This document shows, in pieces, positions 25,001 through 38,420 of a stretch of DNA of 64,000 nt. The translations under genes and the position numbers were made by a program. The stretch comes from Bathymodiolus brooksi. Taxonomy: Eukaryota > Mollusca > Bivalvia > Mytilida > Modiolidae. The stretch's first letter is position 1; each line of letters starts with the position of its first letter. The stretch is from the NCBI GenBank assembly GCA_963680875.1, contig OY804576.1:76947668-77011667 (forward strand). The letters are read 5' to 3'. A model generated the notes under the pieces. It worked only from the letters and a program-made list of their open reading frames with translations, had not been told where the DNA came from and searched no databases.

Positions 25001-28000
25001 AAAAAATCCTAGAAGAAGATACATAATTCATCAGAGTGAGTGATTGTTGTTTTAACGTCAATTCAGCAATTTTCCAGCTATATCATGGCGAGAACAAGTT
25101 AATTTTCAATGAGATGATGATGAGGTCTGCTTTGTTCTAAACCAACACGCTCTTTCTTCTTAATGCCGCGTGCTTAGGACTGTTCCATTTAAATATACCT
25201 GGGAGGGGGGAATGCCACTTATTTCAGACCCCCCCACCAATAGAAAAAAAAACCCACCCAACATAAAAAAATATGGCTTCACCTTCACAACCAAAAGAAA
25301 AAGAAAAATGGTGTCCCCCCCCCCCCCTCCCAGGTAGACTTAAATGGAATAACCCTTAGCAGAGCAGCAACAAATACCAATTTTATAGTCTTTGGTTTGA
25401 CCTTACCGTGGCTCGAACCCACGATCTATCACACTCTAGACGAGCACGCTAACCATTACGTCCTTGATGCGGTTCAAATTTATCAGAAATCATACTTGTA
25501 AAAAAAATTATTTAAAAATAAAATGTTTTATTCAAATTTACCTTTGACACACATCTTTATTTTTCCACAAACACATCATGGCAAAACTCAATAAGTTGGC
25601 TGTTGTCTCTTGTCCTTGAGAAAATAAAATTAAACTGCTTTCAAACCAAACGAAAGACAGTTTTAACAAACTCATAATGAAAACTAAACCAAATCTAGTA
25701 GTGCTTGCATGGTAAAGAGGATTGATTGATTGGTGTTTAATGCCAACTTTAGCAATATTTCAGCTATATCGTGGTAAATAAGATTTTTAAATTGTAATTA
25801 ATTCATCCTTTTACTCAACTTTGTCAATTATGTCTGATACAAGACAAAAATCTCATATTATTATTATTTTCATAGATAATTGGAATATTTCCAATTAAAG
25901 CAGTAACATTATAATAAGATGGACTTCTTTCTGTCGTATTTTCACTGTGTGTGATTAGGTCACCATATCTGGATCGTTGCTTATTAATTCATTAGAAACC
26001 ATATCAATAGGCTAAGAATTTTGTGTGTGTTGTAAAGTGAGATGTACCAGGGTATGATTTATGTTGTAAGTACACATTTTTTTTATTATTGAATTTCAAA
26101 GAAATTTAGCTTGAATTGAAAGACAACTTACAAAATATATCACAACAAAACTACATGTAGATTGTACTTGTCATGCCATTTGAACCTTTTGTTTAACACT
26201 TTGGAATTTTTTGTGCTGTGTCTAAAAGTTTTAAATGATTCCTCGATTTTAATTATGACTATTTCATAAGACTATTTGAATTTGACGTTGGCGAATGAAT
26301 ATGTTGGCAACGTAACAATACCAACCTAGGTTATCAAATATAACCAATGTTGCTCCAGGTGGATCAGCCAATCAGATTGCAGTATTCACATCAAGTTAAA
26401 TTATTTCAGAATACTTTTAACAACTTTTGATATAAATACACTTAAAAGATCCAATACATAAAACTTTGTACCGGGAAATATATATATAAAAACCCCATTA
26501 TACATGTAGATATATATATAAAAAAACCATAATAAAATCCTTACCTGCCACAAAGAATGTAGTGATATCATCGAGTATAACCTCTTCATCAACCTTAGGA
26601 TTCTCTACTGTTACAAATAATTAATTATTTATAAAATGTGTGTCAAATATATATTTCCAAACAAAATATATAATTAAAATTATAAAACAACGTGAAACTT
26701 ATTAAACACAAAATAGTTATTCTTCATCAACTCAGAAGTTATTTCCTTGAATAAATGTTTGTAGGATAGTGAAACCTGTCCAAATCCTACTTCCTTGGGA
26801 CCAATTATGGTATTGAATTGAGAGGTGTTCAGTTTATACAGATTAAATTAACAAAGATTTCTTACATTGAGACTTTATCTAAAGTTCAGTTTATACAGTA
26901 TTTTGGTTTATACAGTATTTTGGTTTATTCAGGGTTTGTCTTAGACAGATTTCACTGTATTTAACAACTTAATTTACCTGGGATAATTTGATAATTTGAA
27001 TATTCTGCTAATATGAAGAAAAATTATGTCAACATTGATATGACTAGCCTCCATTCCTCAATACTAAATATTCAAAATAATAACAAACACAACTAAATTA
27101 GAAATAATTACATTATAGCAATATATTCAATTCCAGGGGCCATTGTGGTTGTGATCGTATGGTAGTTGGATTTATAACTACCTAGTATGCAATCAGTACC
27201 TACCACCACTAACGTTGTGAGTTCGAATCCCGCTAAGGTGAGGTGTACTCGATACAACATTATGTGATAAAGTTTATCAGTGACTTGCGGCAGGTCGGTG
27301 GCTTTCTCCGGTTTCCTCCACCAATAAAACTTACCACCACTATATAACTGAAATATTGTTGAAAGTGGCGTTAAACACTATAACTCTAACCCTAACCATA
27401 TATTCAGTTTCCTTAAGAATCAGTTTCAACCATTTGTCATCACTGATATAAACAATAACATCAGTTTTGAAAGTCTCGATATACATTATCACTAGTATCA
27501 CAGTTCGTCCTATCGGACTCGCTCAGATACTAACTAGTGATAATGCTTGTCTCGACCTTCAAAATTGACGTTATTCTATATATTCCTAAATATTAATCAT
27601 GTTATAATGATATTTTTTTGAGAAATGAGCAAAAATGAAAATCACTGCCCTATAGAAATCTGATGGAATGGAAACAACTGGAAAAATAAACATTTTGATT
27701 GTTAGATATTAACTGTTGTTTAATGCCACACAAGCAATTTTCCAGCTATGAACAAGTAACAATTTATGTGATAATAATGTCTGCTTCATATTAGACCAGA
27801 ACGCTAGCTCACTGAAACAACAGTCAGTGGGTAGAGATGTTACTCCACTTGGACACATTATCCTGATACCAAGCCAACCATTCTTTGCTCTTACTCCTTA
27901 GTGCTGCATGCTTAACAAAGAAGCAGCAAATACTAATTATATTGTCTTTGGTTTGACCCGACTAGGGTTAGAAACCATGATTTACCACACTCAAGACCAG

Positions 28001-31000
28001 CATGCTAACCATTATACGACCAATGCGGTCTAAACATATTAATACTTCCATTCAAATTTATTGGTGGTTGTTGCAGTTTTGTTTACGATAATAATATCAC
28101 CAAATTGTTTATGTAAGAGGATGACAAAAATAATGAGCTACTTACATTTCATTTTGACTAGATGATTCAATATATCATCACTGAGATATATAGACCAAGG
28201 TTAAAATGTGACCACAGACATACGACAGACACCAATTGAAATGGCAAAATAATGAGCTACTTACATTTCATTTTGACGAGATGATTCAATATATCATCAG
28301 GGGTATAGTCTCCTCTTTGTAATGCTGCCATTCTATCATTAAAACATTGTCTGGAAAATACTCTCAGGAATCTCAGGGCTTTTCTTACTTCTCTTATAAA
28401 TTTCCACTGTGATATTTTTAACTAAAATTATAAATAAAAACGAATACTGTTGTTCAGACGATATCAACATGGCCAAATCTGTGAATATTTTTAAGTAAAG
28501 TTTATAACAACAAAAAAACAACAATAAATGTTCAAACATAAATGTAAAACAAACAAACAAAAGAACTAAAGCTCAAACACCACGATTTCCCACAAAAATT
28601 GGGAATGAGACAAGGAACATGTGACAGGTTAACATCTCCTGCTTCATTAATAGTACCAGTCACAATGTTTTTAAGGAAATTGTGTTACTCAAAGTAGGAA
28701 ATTGGTCAATCATAGTCATCACATGTATCATGTCTTGGATTACAATGGTCCTTCCATGTTAAATATCTAGGTACAAGTCTAAATATGAGGCAGAACTATT
28801 ACAGTGAAACCTGTCTAAACCAAACCCTGAGTAACCTGAAAACCTGCCTAAACCAGACAGACTTAACAGTCCTATATACTGAACCCTGAGTAACCTGAAA
28901 ACCTGCCTAAACCAGACAGACTTAACAGTCCTACCGGTATATACTGAACCCTGAGTAACCTGAAAACCTGCCTAAACCAGACAGACTTAACAGTCCTATA
29001 TACTGAACCCTGAGTAACCTGAAAACCTGCCTAAACCAGACAGACTTAACAGTCCTATATACTGAACCCTGAGTAACCTGAAAACCTGCCTAAACCAGAC
29101 AGATTTAACAGTCCTATATACTGAACCCTGAGTAACCTGAAAACCTGCCTAAACCAGACAGACTTAACAGTCCTACCGGTATATACTGAACCCTGAGTAA
29201 CCTGAAAACCTGCCTAAACCAGACAGACTTAACAGTCCTATATACTGAACCCTGAGTAACCTGAAAACCTGCCTAAACCAGACAGATTTAACAGTCCTAT
29301 ATACTGAACCCTGAGTAACCTGAAAACCTGCCTAAACCAGACAGACTTAACAGTCCTATATACTGAACCCTGAGTAACCTGAAAACCTGCCTAAACCAGA
29401 CAGACTTAACAGTCCTACCGGTATATACTGAACCCTGAGTAACCTGAAAACCTGCCTAAACCAGACAGACTTAACAGTCCTATATACTGAACCCTGAGTA
29501 ACCTGAAAACCTGCCTAAACCAGACAGACTTAACAGTCCTATATACTGAACCCTGAGTAACCTGAAAACCTGCCTAAACCAGACAGATTTAACAGTCCTA
29601 TATACTGAACCCTGAGTAACCTGAAAACCTGCCTAAACCAGACAGACTTAACAGTCCTACCGGTATATACTGAACCCTGAGTAACCTGAAAACCTGCCTA
29701 AACCAGACAGACTTAACAGTCCTATATACTGAACCCTGAGTAACCTGAAAACCTGCCTAAACCAGACAGACTTAACAGTCCTACCGGTATATACTGAACC
29801 CTGAGTAACCTGAAAACCTGCCTAAACCAGACAGACTTAACAGTCCTATATACTGAACCCTGAGTAACCTGAAAATCTGCCTAAACCAGACAGACTTAAC
29901 AGTCCTATATACTGAACCCTGAGTAACCTGAAAACCTGCCTAAACCAGACAGACTTAACAGTCCTATATACTGAACCCTGAGTAACCTGAAAACCTGCCT
30001 AAACCAGACAGATTTAACAGTCCTATATACTGAACCCTGAGTAACCTGAAAACCTGCCTAAACCAGACAGACTTAACAGTCACATCTACTAAATGTCTAT
30101 GTAATTTGAACCTGTGTAAACCAAACACCTGTCTAAACTGAACAAATTCTTCAGTCCCGAAGGGATTCGGTTTAGACAGGTTTTACCGTAGTATCAATAT
30201 GTAGGACCTGTACTATCAAGTTTACAGGAATATAGTAGAGGCAGGTGGTCACTGGGATTGTTTAGAGACAAAACATCATCTATATATCAAAATGTGAAAT
30301 AAAAAGATCAGGCTAAATGCTTTCTATTCTTATCTTTCAGAAGCCCTTATTAAAAATCTGCCAAATGAGAGTACAAAAACAAGATGGTAGTTAGTGCCAA
30401 CCAGTCTATTGAAAAATCCTCTCAATTATTTATTAAACAGTGTACTTGAACAATTTTCTTTATTATCCATTAATACAGTGAAACCTGTCTAAACAGAGCC
30501 CTGAATAAAACGAAATCCTGTATAAACCGAACCCTGAATAAAACGAAATCCTGTATAAACCGAACTCTGAATAAAACGAAATCCTGTATAAACCTGTCTA
30601 AACAGAACCCTGAATAAAACGAAATCCTGTATAAACCTGTCTAAACAGAACCCTGAATAAAACAAAATCCTGAAATTCTAATATTAGGCAGATCATAATA
30701 AGTATTAATTGTAGGTAATTATTTTAAAGATTTCTTTTTTTCAAATATGATTTTTGTCTAAAATGTGTTTATTGCTAAGGTTGATTCAATTATCAACTCA
30801 TCAACATGCCTCCTTAAAAAAGGGGGCCATCGTGATTGTATGGTACTCAATACAACATTATGAGATAAAAGTTTGTCAGTGATTTGCGACAGATTGGTGG
30901 TTTTCTCTGGGTACTCCAGTTTCCTCCACCAATAAAACTGACTGCCATGACATAACTGAAATATTGTTGAAAGTGGTGTTAACACCATAACCTTAACAAA

Positions 31001-34000
31001 GGAAGTATTACATCTTAATGCAATAAGTGATCCCTGGCAGCGTCTGGTTCTATTTTCCTAAACCTAACCTTTTGTTTATTCTGTAGTATGTCTTACTTGA
31101 ATAAAGGGATCCCTGAAACTCTCTGATAATCCTTTAAAAGACAAGATGATAGCTTCTGTAAATTCTGATTTTTCTGTCCAGTTTTCTACGTTGTTCATTT
31201 CCATTCCAAAAGCAATCTGTAATATACATCCATGTACTGGTACATCAAAATGAGATGCAAGAATACACGTATATTTTTTCTCTAAAAAGTAAACAAATGG
31301 TATCATAATATTGACTACAATATATTACCAATAACTTATAATGGACGTTTTGAAGGTAGAGACAGACATTATCACTAGAATGGTATCACAGTGAGTCCAA
31401 CAGGACGAGCCTTAATATTAGTGATAATGGATGTCAAGACCTTCAAAACAGCTGTTATTATTTTTATCAGCAATGTCATAATGTGTTTGATGTCACAATG
31501 AACAATAACTTTCAGTATCGGAATCAGTTTGTTGATACTGACAATATCACTCGGCGAGATCAAAGGGAAAAATGTCCAAATTACCGTCAATAACTCAAAT
31601 ATGTACTAAAAAATACAATTTTCATTATTTCCATAGTAGTTTTGCAAAATTCAAGCAAACTATCCTTTATTGAAGCAATAAGAAAATGGATACATTTTAT
31701 AATGTCTTGTAATAATAATTACTGGTATATTAATTCAACATGAAAATGATTGTTTCTGTTGTTCCAAACTTAAATATTGATTTAACATAGCTGTAACGTT
31801 ATACCATATCTATGTAATTCTATCTAACAAAGCTATATTAATGTCTAGTTTCAGATATTCAAATTCAACCATCCTGGGAGTTTCAACTTTAATTTTCTCA
31901 ATAATGTCTAGTTTCAGACATTTTAATTCAACCATCCTGGAGCCAATGGAGGTTTAAGATTGATCAATTTGATAGTGTCTAGTGTAAGATGGTTTAATTC
32001 AACCAGCCTGGAGTCAATGGAGGTTTAAGGTTTATCAATTTGATAATGTCTAGTATAAGATGGTTTAATTCTACCAGCCTGGAGTCAGTGGAGGTTTAAG
32101 CTTACCCATATGATAGTGTCTTGTGTGAGATGGTTTAATTCAACCAGCCTGGAGCCAGTGGAGGTTTAAGCTTACCCATATAATAATGTCTAGTATAAGA
32201 TGGTTTAATTCAACCAGCCTGGAATCAGTGGAGGTTTAAGCTTACCCATATGATAGTGTCTAGTGTAAGATATTTTAAATATGAACCAGCTTTGTGGCTT
32301 TTATCTTTACCTTTCCTATATATGATGTCTAATGTAAAATGGTTAAATTTGTCCATCAGATAGTTTAATTCAAATCGCCTTAAGGATTTTAGTTTTACTT
32401 TTCCTATGATGTCTAGTGTAAGATGGTTAAATTCTTCCATCATAGATACTGTAGTTTTACCATCAGCTATTCCAGCCAGTCTTGTCATCAATAGATCAAT
32501 CTCAGAATTTAATGCAGTTTCAAATCCTCTCACAAAACTGGAAAATTATATTTAAAATGATCACATATTGATTATAATACATGGTAAACATATTTAAGAT
32601 ACATGCACGGTGTAAATTGTCATAGCTCTTTTTAGCAATAATATTACAAACAAAAAAATACCAATTTACTGTCAGAACAGTTCCAAAATCCAATCAAAAT
32701 ATCTTAAAAACAGGCAAATTGATATGCAACAGGTTGGTGGTTTTCTTTGATTTTCTCCACCAATAAAACTGAAAGTCGGGTTATAACTGAAATGTTGTTG
32801 AAAGTGGTGTTAACTACTCCCAGCTCCTACCCCCATACCACTATGTTCAGATAAGTTCTTTAGTGACAACCATCTTTAATTACGGTATTAAAAAAAAATA
32901 TGAACAAAAGAACCATCTAATTTTTATTCCTGTGGTACAATTTGAGTTCAATTAATTAAATGGTTTTCCCCAAGATGTAGACATTTCAATTAAATTTGAT
33001 ATAGAGTCCCAAAAGTATATATATAAAAATCATAGGATTTTATTTTACCAGAAATCATGTCATAAGCTATAAATACAGGCCTTTTAATAAGGGGCAGTAC
33101 CAGGTACTATTACCACCCTAAAATGGTCTTTGGTACCTCCTGATTTTAATGAGTGTTGTATAAGATAATCATGAAAATTGCTTAAATTTTTAATGTGTCT
33201 TGCTTGACAAATACAGACAGCATAAACTAATGTACCTTTTTTGAAAACATGGATTCATTAGAGCCCTCCTCCAAACCCATACCTTCTGATCAGTTTCTAC
33301 TACTAAGCCTTTTCCTAAGAATCTGAAAATAAATCAAAGTCTATTTAGGATCGTACTGCTAACCTAGTTTATCTTGTTTAGACCTAAAATTGGAAATATA
33401 ACAAACCAACAAGATTTATCGCCAGATGTGCTGACGGAGAACGAAATACATGTACCATCATACATTAAGCTTTTGAGGAGCATATAAAAATAGTTTTCAC
33501 TACAATATATCATACATATTCATGAGATGCTTTGTTTGACTTCCTACAATATTTTGTTATCACTAGAATATGTCATACATATTCATGAGATGCTTTGCTG
33601 GACTTCCTACAATATTTTGTCATCACTAAAATATATCATACATATTCATGAGATGATTTGTTTGACTTCATACAATATTTTGTCTTCACTATGATATATC
33701 ATACATATTCATGAGATGCTTTGCTTGACTTCATACAATATTTTGTCTTCACTAGAATATATCATAAGAGTGCATACATTGAAAATAAATTCCTACACTC
33801 ACAGGGTTGTGACACTTGGTATTCTGGTCTACAGAGACTTTTTAAAATATTTGATAACAATACAGGAATTCACACTATGCTTAAATATAAGCATAATACA
33901 TTTAACAGAAAAATTAAAGTTTATACAAAAGCCTTTTATAAAAATAAATGGCATGTTAAAAGAAATAAACTTCGAGATGAAAACGGCAAATTGCGAACCT

Positions 34001-37000
34001 ATCTAAAACTCAAATGCAATTTCGGATTCGAAAATTATCTTCATCTTTTATCAGATTTTAATCAAAGAAAATCTTTCACCAAATTTAGAATCAGCAACCA
34101 TAAACTAAAGATTGAAACTGGCAGATATTCAAAACCTATAACACCTTTAGAGAACCGCATTTGCGAAAAATGGTTTTCAGATGAAATAGAATCTGAAGAA
34201 CACCTTCTATTAAAATGTTCTTTTTACTATACTTCCAGGTGCAAGCTTCTTGAAACAATTAAGAATAACATTAATCATTCTAACTTTGAAAAATTATCAT
34301 TTGGGGATAAATTTATATGGTTTTTAAACTCAGAAAGTAAAGATACTTTAATATGCATGTGTGATTTCCTGTTAAAAAGTCACTGTTTCGGATAGCTGGT
34401 ATCTCATATTTTAACACTACAGTCATGTCTCTCATTCTTGTATTTACAATTTATATGCCCCTTCGTGGGCCCTTTAATTTGGACCAATAAAATCTTATCT
34501 TATCTTATCTTATCATACATATTCATGAGATGCCTTGTTTGACTTCCTACAATATTTTGTCATCACTCAAATATATCATACATTATACATATTCATGAGA
34601 TGATTTGTTTGATTTCATACAATAGTTTGTCATCACTAGAATATATCATACATATTCATGAGATGCCTTGTTTGACTTCCTACAATATTTTGTCTTCACT
34701 AGAATATATCATACATATTCATGAAATGCCTTGTTTGACTTCCTACAATATTTTGTCTTCACTAGAATATATCATACATATTCATGAGATGCCTTGTTTG
34801 ACTTCCTACAATATTTTGTCTTCACTAGAATATATCATACATATTCATGAGGTGACCTTAGCCTATTTTGGCTATCCTGTTTTAGGCCTTTTGGTTTTAG
34901 TGCTCCCAAAACTTTTAAATGATTTGGCTTTCCAATCTTTCGACTTTGAGCGTACCTGATGAAGGTTATTCCAGAAACGTGTTGTGCGCACTAAATTTGA
35001 TATCTACGTTTTTATTCCATATTCATACATGCAGTCTTAATTTTAGGGATAAATAAACTGTACAAAGTACAGGTGTCTGTAAAAACACAATCCAAAAAAG
35101 ATGAAAATATATGCCTTCAACTCCTCAATTCGTAGGAAATGTCATATAAACTTGAAAGTTCAGTTTAGCACATGTGTACCTCTTCGTGATTATGTACACA
35201 TCCTGTCCAATAAAGAGACACTACATGTTGGTTTGTTAATTTCCATTCATTGCCGATTATGACATCCACTGGTTGATGGATAAGAAGCTGATTGTGACAT
35301 CCACTGGTTGATTGATGGATAAGAAGCCGATTGTGACATCCACTGGTTGATGGATAAGAAGCTGATTGTGACATCCACTGGTTGATTGATGGATAAGAAG
35401 CCGATTGTGACATCCAATGGTTGATGGATAAGAAGCCGATTGTGACATCCACTGGTTGATTGATGGATAAGAAGCCGATTGTGACATCCACTGGTTGATG
35501 GATAAGAAGCCGATTGTGACATCTACTGCTTGACGGATGAGAAACACAGGCTGTGCAAATCAGCATCTTTTCAAATTTGGCAAATACATGACAGTTCGGC
35601 AGCTTCATTTCATGTACACTTCAGACTCTTCGTTCTCGCTCCATCTATAATACTTCCATGGTCAATGTTAGGATACAGTTAAAGCATCTCCCAGTTGAGA
35701 CATTCCACTTAAATCTGTTCACAAAAGCCATGTGTATAATACTGTTGATTCAGTTTTTAGTTTCTGACATAGCTACATAAAGTTTTTCTGATGAACAGTG
35801 CTTATTTTGGGAATTATATTTCAATGATTGATTGACTGATTGGTGTTTAATGCCAACTTTAGCAGTATTTCAGCTATATCGTGGTGTGAATTTTTTTTAT
35901 ATATTAGACATATACAAGATCCTTAAAAATAAAACATACTTGTCTATGGAATTATACTTCAAATAAATTAGTTTGTGTAGCATAATTTATTAACGTCATG
36001 ATGGGAACGTGACAAAAGCCCCTGACAATAAAATAATCATACAATCTTATTACATTTTTTTAAATTTAGACTATTTTATATTATTACACCAAAACTAAAA
36101 TAAAGGGCTACATTGAGTACAGCATTATATTACCACAGCAAGTTGACAAGGGTTTCTTCCTGCACCAGTTTGGTTATATTATGTAATACACATTTTACCT
36201 CTCCTCAAACAATTGATTAATATTATGTGGTACACATCTTACCTTTCTTTAAACAATGTACCCAACGGATCATATAATGCTTTCGGCTTTCTGTGATTTC
36301 CTGTTATCATCAATTCCTTGAAAAATAAAATAAAATAATGTGCATAATTATATGATACAGTGATGTGTATAATACTATGAAACCATGATATGTACTGTTA
36401 AGTCAAACCTCTTTAGTGACCACATCTATTAAGCAATAACTTGTATTATGTGACATTAATTTTAATTTCCCTTCACAGTGCATTTTATATTAATTAAACC
36501 TGTATTAAGTGACAACCTATCTTATGTAACCCTATTTCTATATTCCCTTGGAATGTCACAAAAGACAGGTTTGATTGCATAATAATCTGATACAATGATG
36601 TGTATAATAAAATGATACAATGATGTGTATAATAATATGATACAATGATGTGTATAACAATATGATACAATGATGTGTATAATAATATGATACAATGATG
36701 TGTATAATAATATGATACAATGATGTGTATAATAATATAATACAATGATGTGTATAATAATATGATACAATGATGTGTATAATAATATGATACAATGATG
36801 TGTATAATAATATGATACAATGATGTGTATAACAATATGATACAATGGTGTGTATAATAATATGATACAATGATGTGTATAATAATGATACAATGATGTG
36901 TATAATAATATGATACAATGATGTGTATAATAATCTTGATTTTTTTCTGTCAATATGAATCATTTCTTTTTGTCTAATATTTAATTTTTTAAACAATGTA

Positions 37001-38374
37001 TATCAGTTGTGAATAATTCAATCTTTGCAAATTAAATAAAATGGTGATAAGCCATTTATTTTTCATAAATTTCCAAATTAATCACATTTCTTCTTTAAAA
37101 CTGTAGACATACAGGCAGACAATTTACATACACTTTCGGCAAATATAAAATTTATCTGTACAAGCTTTAGAAACAGAGGGAAAAGTTTTTCATTCCTGTT
37201 TCGAGGCAAGTAACAATATGATAATAATATGAGACATAGTAATTACCCGAATTGCCTCTGGGTCAGCAGTAAAAAGAAATGTATGATGCATGAACTCCAG
37301 TTTATACACATTACCATATTTTTTACACCTGAAACAGAAAACAAGATTAAACTAGAATTCCAATCATTTCTCTGGACATTGGAACGGTCTTCTCGTACAA
37401 CTGGTTTTTTTTTAAACTTAGTTTTCATGTAATGACTTAAAACCCTTCAAAACTGCCATTATTGTCTACAAAAACATGAAAAGGTCACGTCCTAGATTAT
37501 GACCTTTGACCTTGTGACATTGAAAAGGTAATGGTCTAATAATCACAGAGTGAAGACCACATAAGCCTCTAATACAGCAAATACAGGTACTTACTTAAAC
37601 AATGTTCAATGAAAATCATTGAAACCAAAATGCAATTAAAGGTTGCTTTGGACATAAAAACATGTTTCCCCCACTTTCTTCATCTTTAGCGAAATGTACA
37701 ATTAATAGGAATAAAACGCTATTTAAAATGTAGAAATTTCCTGAACAAAGGCAACTTCTGTCTTTTTATGACATATTCATAAAAGCCAATAATTCCTGGT
37801 TCTATCAACCTGCTAAAACAACATGCATATCTCCATGTGGTAATAAGTAAGCATGCAAAGTTTCAAGAAATTCCCTATTAACATGTAGGAGAAGTTGTGC
37901 ATACAAACTTTTGTGACAGATGGACAGGACAATAGGTCTACTCCAGAAGAAAGAAGACATAATTCAAATGGGAAGTAACTCTACTTTAAAAAATGTTTTG
38001 ATTATCATGAAAACTTTTCAGGTAGAGTTACCTCCCATTTTTATTGTATTCTTACGATTTTCCAACCCCAAAAAATATTCTTAGAGAATTACATCTTCAA
38101 TTACATATATAGGGCCGTCATGGCCACAATCGTATGACACTTAGGTTTACAACTACCTGTGCAGTCAGTACCTATCACCACTATTGTTTAGAGTATGAAT
38201 CCAGCCCATGGCGAGATGTACTTGATACAACATTATGTGATATAAAGTTTGTCATTGACTTGTGATAAGTCAATGGTTTTCTCTGGGTACACCGGTTTCC
38301 TACACCAATAAAACTGACCTCCACGACATAACTGAAATATTGTTGAAAGTGGCGTTAAACACCATAACCTTATG

Positions 38375-38420
<46 letters not shown>

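Larger units (their letters stand above)
13901..30990 (-). repeat. Right arm of the large inverted duplication
   Basis: Reverse-complement counterpart of 1-13,345. It is longer because of the extra inner-palindrome copy (13,901-17,970) and arm-specific insertions: a 53-bp tandem array at 15,610, a 'taccccc' element at 16,655, a 1-kb TIR element at 20,417, a hairpin element at 24,419, a foldback at 25,177, a SINE at 27,136 and a satellite-bearing MITE at 28,800. Homology is still visible at the SINE around 30,821, which matches base 1-98. Confidence 0.88.

Noticed and set aside
28827..30080. Regular direct repeats resembling a CRISPR array
   Set aside because: Units are contiguous with no unique spacers, lie inside a MITE, and the DNA is clearly eukaryotic.
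34600..34959. 119-codon plus-strand frame
   Set aside because: Translation of the 65-bp satellite.
35165..35608. Overlapping minus-strand frames of 91-147 codons
   Set aside because: Translation of the 35/39-bp satellite; no non-repetitive coding sequence.
36494..36996. Three overlapping minus-strand frames of 113-146 codons
   Set aside because: They are translations of a 25-bp satellite in all three frames; the unit simply lacks stops.
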